Assembly (NCBI RefSeq): GCF_035582795.1
Contig: NC_134369.1
Span: 55,366,001 to 55,430,000, forward strand
Reading direction: 5' to 3'
From: Mycteria americana
Lineage: Eukaryota; Chordata; Aves; Ciconiiformes; Ciconiidae
DNA: 64,000 nt
Shown: in pieces, positions 1-13,500 of the stretch
Numbering within the stretch: position 1 is the first letter of the stretch
How the letters are laid out: every line of letters starts with the position of its first letter
Made by a program: the position numbers and the translations under genes
The notes under the pieces: model-generated
Database searches by the model: none
The model's input: only the letters and a program-made list of their open reading frames with translations
What the model was told of the DNA's origin: nothing

Positions 1-336
1 CAATATGTTGTCAATCACTTTCTAACAGTGTCTAGTAATAAAGTAAAAGAAATTTCAAATAGTTAAAAGTTTAAGGTATTTTAAGTTCTCACATTTAGTA
101 AGTAAAAATACAAAATGCTTTCTGTTTAATATACTTAGATTAAATTATTTTACAATATGTAAATAAATACAATATGGGCAGCCTTACTATTTCAATCAAA
201 ATGTTACTACTTTATTAATAAGAGGCCTCATGATTACACAATCCACAACTGCTAAAAGCTATGATGCCTAGTTAGATCACAAACACAAAACCTAAGCAAA
301 AGAGCAAACAAACAAGAAAGGATAATCAAATCTTAC
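1..336 (-). other. TTC7B: TTC7B intron 5 (partial)
   Basis: AT-rich intronic sequence starting at the donor GTAAG next to exon 5 and running off the left edge. I see no repeat or coding signal in it. Confidence 0.8.
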
Positions 337-458
337 CCATTCTTGAAATATAAAACATGTGCTCTTTGAAGTCCTGTTTCCAAGAAAAAACCAAGTTCTT
401 GTTCATGTGCAGCAGGCCCTGGCTTAGGGCTTCTGTTTTGCATATTGGCATTAATTAC
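337..458 (-). CDS. TTC7B: TTC7B exon 5
   Basis: Encodes residues 193-232 and the first two bases of codon 233. The translation begins VINANMQNRSPKPGP and ends GLQRAHVLYFKNG, matching the TTC7B segment that follows the conserved EIER residues. The segment belongs to the alpha-helical N-terminal half of the PI4KIIIalpha-complex scaffold. On the minus strand the exon is preceded by an acceptor ending TTAG at 459-460 and followed by a GTAAG donor at 335-336. Its entry phase (0) agrees with exon 4, which ends on a complete codon. The residues at the 5' junction (VINANMQN) differ slightly from the mammalian version I recall (VILSN), and the acceptor position is set by the frame and the AG. Nothing suggests damage. 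The next exon lies outside the window. Confidence 0.95.
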
Positions 459-2662
459 CTAAGAGAACAAAATAAAAAGGAAAAAAATGTATTTAGAAAA
501 AAAATTAAAATCAAGTTTTGTGGACTTTTACGCGGAAGCTAATACGTAATGTTGGAGAAGTCTCTCTCATTTGTGGGCAGTGGCTAGCAGAATATTTCTA
601 TCCTTACCTCCATTCCCACCTAAATATAAATCTTTTTGCTCTTGGCTATACCCTTAAAGGTAATTTCTTCACCAAGTAGAAATGCTGCTAAGAAAAATTT
701 CTGAAAAAGTATTACAAAACCTTTGTGAAGAATGGTGTACAAAAGAGAAGCATATGGAAAAGCATATTTGCAACCTTATTCAGTAGCAGGAGGTGATGGT
801 ATTCAAAATCTAAAACCCTGTTAGGTTAGGAAAGACGGCTGCAGAAAACAGCAAGAAGATTAAAAGTGATCTCTAGAGTGATTTCCAAAAAACAATTCAG
901 AAATAAGTTGTATTACATCAACATTAAAAATGCTCTCTCAAAATGGAGAGCTATCAGCTTTCATTTGCCTTCATATTCACCACACATAGTCTACCAGCCA
1001 CTAAAAGACAGTAACAAAACAAACCCAAAGCAAAAAAAAAAAAAAAAAATCAGAAAAAAAAATGTGTATGTATTTTAAAAAGTGTGAATTACTTTTCTTT
1101 CCCCTTCCTTTTGCTTGTGTGACCCTAACTGTATCTAATATCCCCTTCAAAGACAACTGCCACATGACAGGCCTGAGGCTTGTAAGCAATGGGTCTGAAA
1201 AAGAGGGTCAGACCGATATTGCTAGCTTGCTTCATTCTAACAGCATTCACAAGCCAAAGAATAGAGCCCCAAGTGTATTGTCTTTTGTCCAGACATATCT
1301 CAAAGTCTAAATAAAACGCAGTAGTGTGTAACTCCTAGAAACAAAGGGTACCACAAATTTTCCTTTCTTTAAAAAAAAAGTACTTATAACACTTGAAGGG
1401 TTTCTACTAAGTGGTAAGAAACAGAAGACAAGGTTAATGGTGTAAATGAAAACAAGAGGAGGAAATAAAAGAGCGTATGTATCCCTTTAAATTCAGATAA
1501 AGCCTGAAGCTTTTAAATCATGAAGCACTACGCTCTTTACAAATAAAGAGCCTAACTTTAACTTTCCATAATTCATAATCCATAACTTATAAAAGGGGAG
1601 GGGGGAAGAAAACAGGAACTTGCCTAACATTCTGCAGAGCTGTTTGTAGGTTATATTTTGTCTAACATTAAGAAGCTCAGATATATCAGCCTTCATCAAT
1701 AAAAAACAGGTCTTCTACGTATCTAGTACCTCAGATTTTTGGCTATCTTTCTACTCATACGCAGTATGAAAAGTAGAGCAACGCTGGAGTCCAGATTCAG
1801 ATGTAGACAACTGCCTCTTTAGGAAAAAATATCCAAGTATTTTTAACAGGAACTGTAGTTTCATACATACAGCGAATAATAAATTTATGAGATAAAATGA
1901 CAAATGGGCTATCAAGTCCAAGAACATTGTCCTGATCCAATTTATAGAACTATTAAGATTTATCTCAAGTTTACCTATATTTTAAAATCATATGTTTATC
2001 TGGCTATCATATCTGGTGATTTTTTCATTGTCCCAGGATTGTGCCTATTAGTTGAAGCGAACACACTTTCAGTTATTATTCTGGACACCCCAGTGATACA
2101 TCAAGTGTCTTGTTGACACTTGGTACAATGTCATTTCAGAATTTTACCTTCAAGTAGTTTTACAAAGAGGATTTAAGAGCAGTGAAGCTATTGGCTCCAG
2201 ATAAACATCAATAAGATCAATTTTCAATCCTCATAGCTTTATTTTGAAATGAGTTCTTTAAGATTTACCTGAAAAGTTAATAAGTATATACATACAATGT
2301 ACATATTCCCATATGTGTGTTTGAAAGACACCATAATCCCATGTTCATAAATGAACCACCATAAGGTACCAGAGGCCACAGATCAGCATCTTGAATATAC
2401 ATTGTAGTTCAGAAGAGCTCTGCCCCTTTTTAGACTACTAACACTATTTTCTAAGAGGTCAGAATGAGAGAGCAGTCAGAAGGACAGCTACCGGACATCC
2501 ACCAAGGCACACTAATTTATTGCCCAATTGTAAGTGTGCATTGAAGTCCTAAGAAAACAAATATTAGATATCTTTTAGTTGAGTTACCAAAATGCTGGTA
2601 ACACCACATCAATGAAAGATGAGCCACGCAATTCTTCAATTAAGCAAATCATCCCAGCTTAC
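459..2662 (-). other. TTC7B: TTC7B intron 4
   Basis: A 2.2-kb AT-rich intron with GT/AG ends. It contains an A-rich run near 1030-1063 and no mobile element that I recognise. Short open frames here show no family resemblance and are treated as chance. Confidence 0.85.
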
Positions 2663-2793
2663 CCTTTCTATCTCCTGAAGGTACAGAAGAGCAATATCCC
2701 CTGCCTTCTCGTAGCATGTAACAATTTCTTGTTCACGGTCCACATGGAGGTTGCTAGCCGAAGAAGAAATTGGCAACTTCTCAAGACAGAGAC
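2663..2793 (-). CDS. TTC7B: TTC7B exon 4
   Basis: Encodes residues 149-192. The translation runs from GLCLEKLPISSSASNLHVD, through REQEIVTCYEKAGDIAL, to LYLQEIER. The first glycine codon is split: G comes from exon 3 and GT from this exon. The acceptor is CAG at 2794-2796 (plus-strand ctg), preceded by a pyrimidine-rich stretch; the donor is GTAAGC immediately after AGG. The 131-nt length with entry phase 1 ends exactly on a codon boundary, which agrees with exon 5. The CYEKAGDIALLYLQE helix pair is a conserved part of TTC7 proteins in the TPR-like N-terminal solenoid that helps assemble the PI4KIIIalpha complex. No stops or indels are seen. Confidence 0.97.
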
Positions 2794-3459
2794 CTGGGAA
2801 AAAAAAAATTCAAATGAAGCATTAAAAACTAATGTTATATAATACTATACCTCAAATATAGTCCAGGCTAAGCCCCTTTGATCAGGAGAAGAAACAAAGA
2901 AAAAAAAATTACCAAAAACTTATGAAGGTATGGTCCTCTGATACAGACACTAATAAATCTATAAACAACAGTGACTTCTCCTTAATAATTATAAAACCAG
3001 AAGCAGCAATTTTTTTAAAGTAGTTTTGACTTAAAAGACACTATGACAGTCTACCACAAAAGTGCCTAGTGTCTTTCTATACCAGTTTTAAATTACTGAA
3101 TACATCTTCACTTTTCCAGAGTGATCACAGAAAACAAGGCAGGGTGAAGAAAGGCACGCCAGGTAATACTAAACTTAGTAACTGGGCAAGGCAGAAGCAC
3201 CTATAAAAATAAATACATTTTCAAAAAATAAGGTGTTTGGAAGTGTAATTTTTGCACTTAAATTTATGAGAGGTAGCTCGCTCTCATAAAGGCACAGAAG
3301 TCTTTTCCTCTCAGGACTTTATTAAACTTATCTAACAAATACATTATCTGGTGTTTTGAAGGAAAAAACCCCAAAGTCTTTGCTTGTCTAAAATAAACAC
3401 GCAACAACTCTTACTAATCAATGCTATCTTCTACACAAGCCACTTCTATTCAAGATAAT

Positions 3460-3945
3460 TAGAGAAACCAGCTGGAAAGGACTTTGAGAACACTAATCCA
3501 CCTATCTGACCAAGGAATGAACCAACCCTAGACACTTGTCTAACCTGTTCTTAAAAGCCTCTGACAATACGGATGCCTTGTACTTCCTATGCAAATTATT
3601 ACAGAGCTCAACTATTCTCATAATTAGTATTTTTTCCTAATATCTAGATCTCCCTCCATAGATTAATTACTCCTAATCTTCTTCACAAAGAGATTATTCC
3701 TTTCTTTACGAAAAGTTTTTTCAATGTTTATCTAGAGAGAGAAAGACATGCTTGCAACAAGGAATGTCAATTCTCACTCATTTCTCTTTTCATACTTCCT
3801 TGACAGCTAACCATTTTTATCTCCTCTGGACACTCTCCAACTGGTTACCTCTACCTTGACTCACTGTGCCAAAACTGCATACACAGCTCCACTTGAGCCT
3901 CAATAGCACTGAGCAGAGAAGATGAAAGGCTTCCTGGTTTTGCTA
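3460..3945 (-). mobile_element. CR1 LINE fragment, old, minus orientation
   Basis: The plus strand reads as the reverse complement of a degenerate CR1 3' region. It contains the diagnostic phrases 'cctgttcttaaaagcctc' (3547-3564) and 'tttttcctaatatctag', and a stretch about a second-rate match to the CR1 text on competing first-order repeats near 'ccaaaactgcatacacagctc'. Divergence is high, and many short indels separate it from younger CR1 copies such as that at 47253. The 3' tail repeats of the element are not preserved, so the left border is approximate. Weaker resemblance may continue to about 4400. Confidence 0.65.
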
Positions 3946-4107
3946 TAGGATACTTTAAAAAAACAAAAACAAACAAACAAAAAAACCCCACACAAAAAAA
4001 CCCAAAAACCAAATCACCAGAACTTTAGTGCCTTCCCTTACATATTAGTAAAACATTCTCCTCTGTTTATGATCTAAAACAGATCACCAGATCATATTCT
4101 GCAAGTC

Positions 4108-4186
4108 AACTTGCAGATATATCATCTTGCAGATATCATGCAGATATCATCTTGCAGACGTATCAACTTGCAGATATATCATCATC
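4108..4186. repeat. Imperfect minisatellite, 11-18 bp units
   Basis: About five head-to-tail copies of a unit based on 'cttgcagatatatcat', with length variants of 11 to 18 bp. The units are clear on the plus strand between 4108 and 4186. It lies just beyond the old CR1 in TTC7B intron 3. Confidence 0.85.
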
Positions 4187-7100
4187 TTATATTTATTTGA
4201 ACAATTATTTGTATTTGAAGTGTAGCACTTTCCACATGTTCTTAAGAGATTTACTTCAGGTCATTCTTCCAGCTTGTCAGCAGTCAATGCTGATCCTAAA
4301 GTGCCTTCAAATGCTCCCACTTTAATATAATTCACAATTTAAATGACCATATTCTCAATTCATCATCCAAGGTTTTGAGAATCCACTGCTGGAGAAACTA
4401 AAAACAAAAACAACAACAAAACACATAGTTATATATTGGGAAGATGCCTGTAGCATGCCAGATAGTACAAAACCCCAGTTTGGAGAATAGTTTATCAAAG
4501 GATTTCTGTCCATCAATAATGTAAGGTGGGGACAGTATGTTTCATCGGAATGACAATAGTTTTCCTATTTCCTACTAGAACAACTTGGGAAGACACAGAT
4601 GTGGAATCTAGAGTCTATTTATTGATAAACTCAAACTATGCAATATTTGTGATGTCGATTCTTTTAAAACATCTATTAAGTTTCAGTATCTCCCTGTAGA
4701 ATTGTAACTCATCTGTATAAAAAAACATCAAGCCATATTTCTGGCTTGAGAGGATGCCTTAAGTCTGTATCAGTTTGCTGGCCACTTTACCCTCCAATTC
4801 ACCCTTTTACCAGTACAAACCACATCTATCCTACAGCTCTATTTGCTAGCTATACATCCAGTTAAGACAAAATCCTGACTCCAGTACTAACTGCTCTGCT
4901 AAAGAGAAAAAAAAAATTCAATATACTTTTCAAAAACCTACACATTCCTAAAGAGCAGCAAACACCTAAGTAGTCTGTCTCTTAAAAACCTGCCAAACCT
5001 GAGTACAACAGACACTAGACTCTTCTAGCATGTTATGGTTTTTACCTCACATATCTCTAAAAATAAACTGTATTTGAAAATAGTCCACAGTAGCCTACAC
5101 TAACCTGCTTTATTTCAATTTTTTCAATCAAATAGCAAATATCCAAGAGGTTTTTTTGCTAATTGCACATCCTAGACCCAAAAGCAGCAAGATTAAACTA
5201 CAGAAAAAGGTCAGTTATCCTGATACTGCGGTAGACTTGAACTGACCCTCTGATAAGAAGATCTAAATGTAAGGTTGATGCTGGATAGAAAGTTTGCAGT
5301 GTCCTACACAAACACCTTCAAAGTCAGACTTAGAGGTGACCATAAAATACAATAAATGAGCTGCAATAAAAATGTCAAATGACTGAAAGCATCAGATAGT
5401 TGGTAAGCAGATCACTCCTCCCCACCCCTTCTCTCCCATGACATGAACAGCCAGTGCCCCACAGTAATCCTCCACTACATGAAACATATTACTCAGCTGC
5501 CTATTCGTAGATTTGACTTGGATTTATTATTTCTATTTTTATACTTTATGGCCACAACTATAATCTTTTTAATCTGAAAAACTCACTGTAAGAACATTCT
5601 CTTATTTTAGCTGAGAATTTTCTTTAAGATATGAAAGCACCTCAGTGCTCTGCCAGAAACTTTAAGTAATGCAGAAGGGAAGTAAAAAATTCTAAGTGTC
5701 CTTTGATGAGGTATATAATACTATTTCTTAGGGTAACTTTATTATACAACTAGTATTCACTGTATTTTTCCTGGTATGTTTATTACAACCCAGGAAAGTA
5801 TGTCTATTTTAAGCATACAATGCTTTGGAGCAGGAAGTTCATTTGGAGAACCATCCTGAAATGACCACTTAACAGGATGGTTTGGACACTTTATTTGGTT
5901 TGATGACATAAGGAATAATTACAATTCAATACTGTATTAAAAATGAAAATATATCAACTAGAAGAAAAACCCAGAATAAATTATTATTTCTGTAATAGGT
6001 TACTTGTTTAATTTTTTTCTTAAATACAGATGAAATTTAAGAAATAATGTGTTAAAGTACATAAAAGTATTTTTTAATTCTAAATAGATATAACTAGCAA
6101 CAGACCAATAACAACCACATAATATACTGCCCACTTCTTTGTAAGAATACTGAGATATGATAAGAAGTGAATTAAAATAAGGGATTATTATATTAGGCCC
6201 TTGAAAAAAAGAACAAGCAAGTGGTAACACACAGAATTGAGAAACACATGAATTCCAAAGAAACACATATCGCCCTAAATTATCTGCTGAAGACTACTGC
6301 ATATATTCAGACAGGTCAGTTCTCCTCATTGTGCTTGTTCCCACACCTGCTAGGCAGGAATCTCTGCTATTCTCCCTCAAAAGTGCAGGAATTTCTCTAA
6401 CTGTTTATAAATGTTTTTGAAATATTTGGAAAAGAGGTACATGTTACTGCTACAAAATATGACTGCATTTGTTGTAAAGGCCATAGCTATTGGTTACTTA
6501 ATTTTTATTGGTTATTTTATTTTTTTCTGCATTCAAGAATATCACATCAATTGGTATCACAAGTTGACTTTGATATTCATGGCTTTTAAGTTTAAGCCCT
6601 TCCAGTCAAAATCACCTTCAAGTAAAAGCTTCCAACAAACTGGGGGCAGTTTTATTTTGGGAAGACACTTATCTCATACATATCTAGTCCTGATATCAAG
6701 CAAGATGACTCCCAAGGGAAAAGAAATTGAGAAGCGGTGAAATGAATACGAGTCCACAGTAGTTAAGCTTACATGTTTTGCAAAGTAACTCTAAAATTGC
6801 TTGTCTAAAGAGTAGAACAGCAACAAACAGTATTTGGACAAGAAAAGAGTATGCCTGATATTTAAATTACATGATAAATTGCAAAGGTTTCTTTAAATCT
6901 TAAAAAACTTTATAAATTGTCCGTATTTCGTAAAACATTCAGAAAGCAAACAGCAGATAGTTTTGTCACTTATTCCAAGTGGCATTCTGTGTCCATGGTC
7001 TCAAAGCAGTGGTCAAGGTTATGCCAAGTAAACTTTCATTTTCACACATACAAGAGCAGACCAGCCCTACCACCACACATGCACACACTAGCCACTACCC

Positions 7101-10100
7101 AAAAAGGAGGACTCCTCAGTAAGAACAAGTAACAAACTAACAATTTTTAAGAAGTCCCTGTGCAATAGATTTGCTTATTCTTAGATAACCAACCAGTTTC
7201 ATGTTAAGGACAATAACAGTAATTACTTTTCATTTATAAACCACTTTAAAAAAAAAAGCAGACATAACTTCTGTAGGAAAACTGATTAACTAACACTCCC
7301 ATTTCATTATACAGAGTAAAACAAAAATTACTCTAAGGTCAAAAGGGAATCCGCAACACAGTTCAGATCTTTACCAAGTACTCCTACCACCCAGACCACT
7401 ACGGAGACCATTAAAAAAATCCCACAAGGCTGAGAAAAGCCTATCACATTTACTGCATTGTATACCTGAGGATTTTCCAAGATGCCAGATAGTACCTTGT
7501 CTGTGTAAGTGCTACGAAATTTTAGGGACCACAAATAATAACAGATCTCATGGTTTATCTACTGTTTTCAGTAGACAAGCCAAAGGACAAGGAAAAACAG
7601 TGAAAGACTATTTTACACTTAAGTAAACAAACATGCTTTTGCAAGAGAGGGAGAGTCACATCAATAGACAAAGATTTCTAGGTTTGCTTCCCGTTTTCCT
7701 TAAACGGACACACAAAATCCAAGTGTGTTTTAGCATGCAGCACTTACTCTTCCCTACGTGATACGCAAAGCAACACTGGTAAGTGTTCCAAATGCTGTAA
7801 ACACAAAAAAACCCTTTCATCTCCTTTTAAAGAAACTTCATATTTAGCTTATATATTTAGAAGAAACAATTATATAGACCATGGCAAACATTTACTAGTC
7901 ATTTTAAAAGAGGAATTGAACCAATCTAAAGTTACTGCTATCAAGGAACTCCCACAGTTTATTTCTGAAGTTAGAACAAACACTGCTAATCTCACTGAAG
8001 GGAAGGACTTACTTCTTGAAGTCCTCAATCAAAGATTGTGACTTGCTTGCAGAGGATTTTTTTAGAAAGCGAAGCATGAATTTTTTTCCTCTTCAATTCC
8101 CTACTGGTATTTGTAAAGTAATTATTATAAAGGAAAGGAGGAAAAGTAAGAATAGAGAGTAGGGAAATAATACTTATAATAAGTTACCTCTTACTTTCAC
8201 ACTTACTGCAGATACGTTGTCTTAGTAGGAACTGCCTATTTCTTTAGATGATCTAAGGAAACACAAACAATTCATTTCTCTGATTTTTCAAGTACCCTGT
8301 ATTGCTCGTCCCCCCATAAAGACACAGAGAAAAAAAGTCTCCAACAACTGTCAGGATGCTGATTTCATACCCAATTAGCTTTCCAGAAAATGCATTGGAA
8401 AGAAGGTCAATACCCCCCTTCTCTCAGCATACTTGAATTTAAGGGAAGCTGCTCTGGCTAGCCACTCTTTTAAACGCAGACCACTTACAGAGAATTAAAT
8501 CCATTCTAGACAAAACCCAGAGCAACATAAGCACAACTTTCCAGAGCTGAAGACAGCATTTTATCATGTTTGCTCACACTGCAATGTCATTTCATTAGTA
8601 CGGCTTTACTAATACCATAGTTATGCTAGTGCTTCTAAGTATCTTGAAGTTTCTCAAAGTTAAAAAGAAAAAAAAGAAAAACAAAACAGGAACTCTCATC
8701 TCTTTTCTGAAGTGAACACCTACTCATTAATCCAAGCAGTCAATAAAACCATATCAATGGGGATTTCTTGTAATATAATCTGAGATAACTGTTGTGAAAC
8801 AATTGGTCACACTTTTCCTCTAAATGTAACAACATTCAAATCTCTGCATTTTCTTAAAAGAACAAAACAGACTTTTATAATATTTTTAAACAGAAGAGAC
8901 CACTGTTTTCACAGATGCATTTGTTTCTCACAAACCATGTGCCAGCCAATTCTTGCTTTACAGTACAGCCCTTTGACAGACAAGCAACTTCTGGGGAGAC
9001 TGAAAAAGTTCAAACTAGACATAAAAGCTGGGAAAAGGACTGATAATTGTTGTAGATCTTAGAGCGAGTGAATCTCTGATGAACCCTCCCCAAAGCAGAA
9101 GAGCTGCACATCAGTATATGGAGTGGTCATCAAGGAAGCTGTTCGCTCAGGGAAAGGAGATGGTTCAGCTACAGAATTTCTACTGAATTGTTTTGCTGTA
9201 CGTTGTCAGGATTGCTCCTGCAAGCACCTCTGAGGAAAAAAGACCAGGCTCCACTGTGACACCGGTTCTTCCCGTGACATGAGAAAAAAGGCCAGAATCA
9301 CTCATTTTAATTTTGGCCCAGCATTTTCTCCCTCTCCTCACCCTGCCAAAGGCAAGATTCTGAAGATATTCTAAAGATTCTGAAGAAACTAAGAACAAGA
9401 AAAACAGACCACCAAAACGCCCACGTCCTACAGAAGCCTATTTTAATAAGAAGCAAATTATTTTCATTCAGTGTTTGGATTTCAAACACCGGAGCTAAAA
9501 GCAGCACTGAGGAAAGCAGGACGAACCCCTGGGTTCCTCCCAGTCCCTGCTCCAGCAGGGCAGAAGTCATAAAAATAGATGGGGGAAAGACAAGCTTTAA
9601 CAGACCAAGTTTGCAGTACCGATGGCAAAGGCTTCCTAGCCGTGGTCTGCAAACTGCTTGCTGACGAGCTGCAACATTTGCACAGCCATATAGGAGGAGG
9701 GAACTTAAGGAAGTTGAATTCTTGACCCATTGCCTAATGAGGCTAGAGATCCCTGGCATAATTACTGAAACAGCTTTCATTTAGCATTCTTCCATGAAGA
9801 GCTGCTTGGTGTCTGCTGACACAGGCTAGCAGTGCACAGGATCTCATTACAATCGTATATGATTAAAGTTAAGTGCAGCATCTTTTGCAAAGTAGCAATT
9901 CACATGCACCTGACACTTCCACTGAACCTAATGAGTATTTCCATGTTTCTGTAAATAGAACTAATTAATAGCCAATCATTTAACTTGGTAAACGCAACAT
10001 TAAATTTGAATATGGGTCAGCAGCAGTAAAGACAGTCTCGCCTTACTCAACACACATCATCTAAATATAAACACAGCTATTTGAACAGGCAATATGAGAT

Positions 10101-10476
10101 GTAAAATGGCCTGCAGCAATAAGGCTACAATCCTGTAATGTCACAGTCTAACTTACATACGACATCCCTCACATACTTAAGAATTTGTTACTGTAATACA
10201 ACACAGCCATCTTGACAGATACCTGCAGTAGTCTACTAATCTATTACACTATAGCAAATATAAACACAATTTATTTACTAAAATCAAGTTTACAAATTTG
10301 CAGACTTTTAAGAAATGTCAGACCTGTAAATTGTGATGCTCATCCATAAGCATTTGTAGAAAGATTCACTAGTTTGTAATGCCAAGTATTATAAATTCAT
10401 TTTTCAATCATGTCTTTTGACTTAATGCAGCAGTATCAGAATCATGTTACCCAAGATTTCAATAAGCTTATTTCCC

Positions 10477-10520
10477 AGTTAAATATATATTTGTTATTAG
10501 TTAAATATATACTTGTTATT
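10477..10520. repeat. 22-bp direct tandem duplication
   Basis: Two adjacent 22-bp copies (10477-10498 and 10499-10520) beginning 'agttaaatatata' and differing at one base (t/c). It is very AT-rich and looks like a recent local slippage or duplication event in intron 3. Confidence 0.9.
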
Positions 10521-13500
10521 TCAGAGTTACTGACAAGTTGCACCTCCCCAAATTAACACCTCGATATCCCACTGTGTATGCATCTCATCTCTGCTTCCAT
10601 AAGCAAACAAAAATTGCTTAGAAACATAGGAGATATTGCCATGCACAGTATTTGAATAATGCCTATGTGTGCTTTCCAGTATATTACCTCATTCACATAC
10701 TGCTGAAAACTTGCAGAAACTTAATTGTCCTGTTCCCAGAGGCCATATCCCTAGGAGAATATTAGCTTCAGCCATTATTAAAATGGATTCTAAATATATG
10801 CTTCTGTACACAGAATGTTTTCTGGTTGGTTTTGTAAGAGAAGGGAGCAGGAAAAGTTGGAGCTAGCTACACAAGCCTAACTTGAAAAAGTCATACACAC
10901 AGAGTCTTTAATTACTTCTTTATGGATTCGTAACTTGTCTTATTTCAGTTCTTCATAAGTTAAGATTTTCCTCAGTCTCAGAATTGAGCATTGCCAATTA
11001 AACTGATCTAGTAAAGAAAATTAAAAAATGGATACTAAAGAGACAAAATTAACTTCATATAACAAGGGAACTTGCTCTACTTATTAGAAGGTGGTCATTC
11101 CTAAGCAGATACTGAAATATCAAACATGTAATACAGCCAGAAATGTGCAAAACTCCTCTACATTTTACTTTGCACCAAGACTTGCCACCACAATCTCAAG
11201 ATTGTCCTTCACTCCTCCTCCCCCTGCCCAGCCTCATTTCTTAGCTTTGCTCTTGCTGTATAAGACCGCTCTAATAACAGATACTGATGGCTAAGCTACA
11301 TCTGTGGCAGAAGGAAAAAAATCTGCTTTTTTCTGTACTGCTTCTTAGAACTTCATATTAAAGGTATGACCTGATCCTGTGAGCTACTGTGTTAAATGCT
11401 ACTACAGAAGAAGAAAAGGCAACAGCTTCAGGGAGCCGGCTCCAGCAACACACATACACCTGCTTTCAGGCCAACACTCAGCCACGACGGAGTCATGCAA
11501 ACCTGCCATCTCCTCAACAAAGTCCTACTTTTATGCCCATTTCTCTTTCCCTCATCACACCCTTTTGAAATAAGCTGGCAGCTCCAACCATAGACATTTT
11601 GCTGCAGAAAATTGTTTTATCAGATGCTTTTCCTCTGCTTTCGTGTCAAACGTAATTACAAGCAGACAGGGGAAAAAACTAAACAACAGATCCAAATAAG
11701 TATTCTCATGTTTTTGCAAATACTAAGTAGCCCCTTGGTTTGAAAAGCTCCATCTTTTCATTTCTATATTTTATCTGACATTTTAAAATTACCCTACTCA
11801 ATTTCTTCAAGTAAGTCTTTGAATCTAAGAAAATTCTGTACTTAATAACAAAACTATGATTTTATTAATACTCCAACTATCCCACACAACACCTTCTACA
11901 TACACATACAGAGGCATTACTCAGAAGCAGGGCATCAAAATCTGCTCTTTCCTTAAAGTAAAGAAAACACTAGATCTAATCCAGAACTGGATTCTATGGG
12001 CACACACACACAAAAAAAAAAAAAAAAATCAGTGTAAGATCAAAAAAGTATGCCTGTCCATGAAGTTAACCACATAAAAGGAGACTGTCCTCCACTACAC
12101 TTCCATGTCTAACTTGTGAATTTGAGGAAATGGTGAAGAAAGGCAGGAAAATATCAGAATTACACTACATTCAGTGTACTGTGTGGAAGTTACCTCCTCA
12201 CAACTTTTGCGTGAGGGATATCTAAACAGTGCTGAGTCCTGACCTATGCTGATCAAGTTTCTGAGGCTTTGCCTCATGCATCCCACTCAGTCTATCACCT
12301 CTGAGGTTACAGAATGAAACCTCTGAGTGACAAGGTAAGCACTTGGAAGTGGTCCTACCCTAAATAAGGAAAAAAATTTTAAGGCAATTAAAAACTACCA
12401 TTAGTTATCTGCCCTATGCCTTTGTCAGAGGTAAGTACATCAGTATCAGACCACTGCACAATAGGATACAAGACTGCAAATGCACTGGAACTGGATTTGC
12501 CCCAAACTGGACTGAAATGGGGCAACTAAACCAGGCACCTTTAACTGCCTTTGTGCAGGTTGCCTTTGCAACCAGGCAGCACAGCCAGTCCTTCATTGCT
12601 TAATAACATGGTGCTATGTTCATGACTGCCAAAGAAATAAAATCTAAATACTCAGAAGAGTTTTATCTTTATACAATCAGGTTATCCTTGAACTTGCAAG
12701 CAGAAATACAAATCCTAGTGAAGCACAAAATCCCCGTAAGAATAACTGTATTTAGTTGGGTAATACCTACAAGCCTCAATCACCTCTGAAGAGACTCTGA
12801 ATTCAGACTGAAAGGTTTTATAGTCCACTCTTACAAGGAGAAAGAAGAAATTCCAGGGGGAGGGGGGAAGAGGAGGAGAATTAACTGTACACTATTGGGT
12901 AGAAACTTATGCTATTTAGCTGTCAATTAATCCAAACTTATTTAGACTTTGAATACTAAATTTAAGACTGTTCTGTGACTTCTACCTCATTCTAGAACAC
13001 ACAGAAGACTATATTCTTGCAACCTGCTACCATTTCACCAGGGAAGAAGGGATATTAAATTTTTTTAATCTTCCATTCAAACTGGAAACATAGTAGCAAA
13101 AAAAGATGGTTCTGAACATGAACAAAACCACAACAAAAAAACCCCAATAGTTTATTCAGTTCGCTCAGGTAAACTGGTAGCCAACCACCCAGTAGAAGTG
13201 GCCAAACTAATGAAGTCTGATCAAGACTAGATCAGGCTTGATATGACAGATGTTAATGTTTAAGTATAAAACTTGAAATCAGAAGCAAAAAAACCCCATC
13301 ATGTCTGGCTGAAGACATGCTGGTTTTCTTCCCTCCTTTTTTTTTTTTTTTTTTAATAAGCTGAACCTACAAAACATTCCAGGGTACAAAAGATACATAT
13401 TTTACTATTTTCTAATAAATTATTTTTACATTAAGTAAAATTAATAATACTAATCCTTTCTGCAAAATCGATGCCCTTACGTTTCAACTGTTATATATCC

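Noticed and set aside
9307..9780. 157-codon minus-strand open frame in intron 3
   Set aside because: No recognisable domain, no start or splice context and no compositional change; probably chance.
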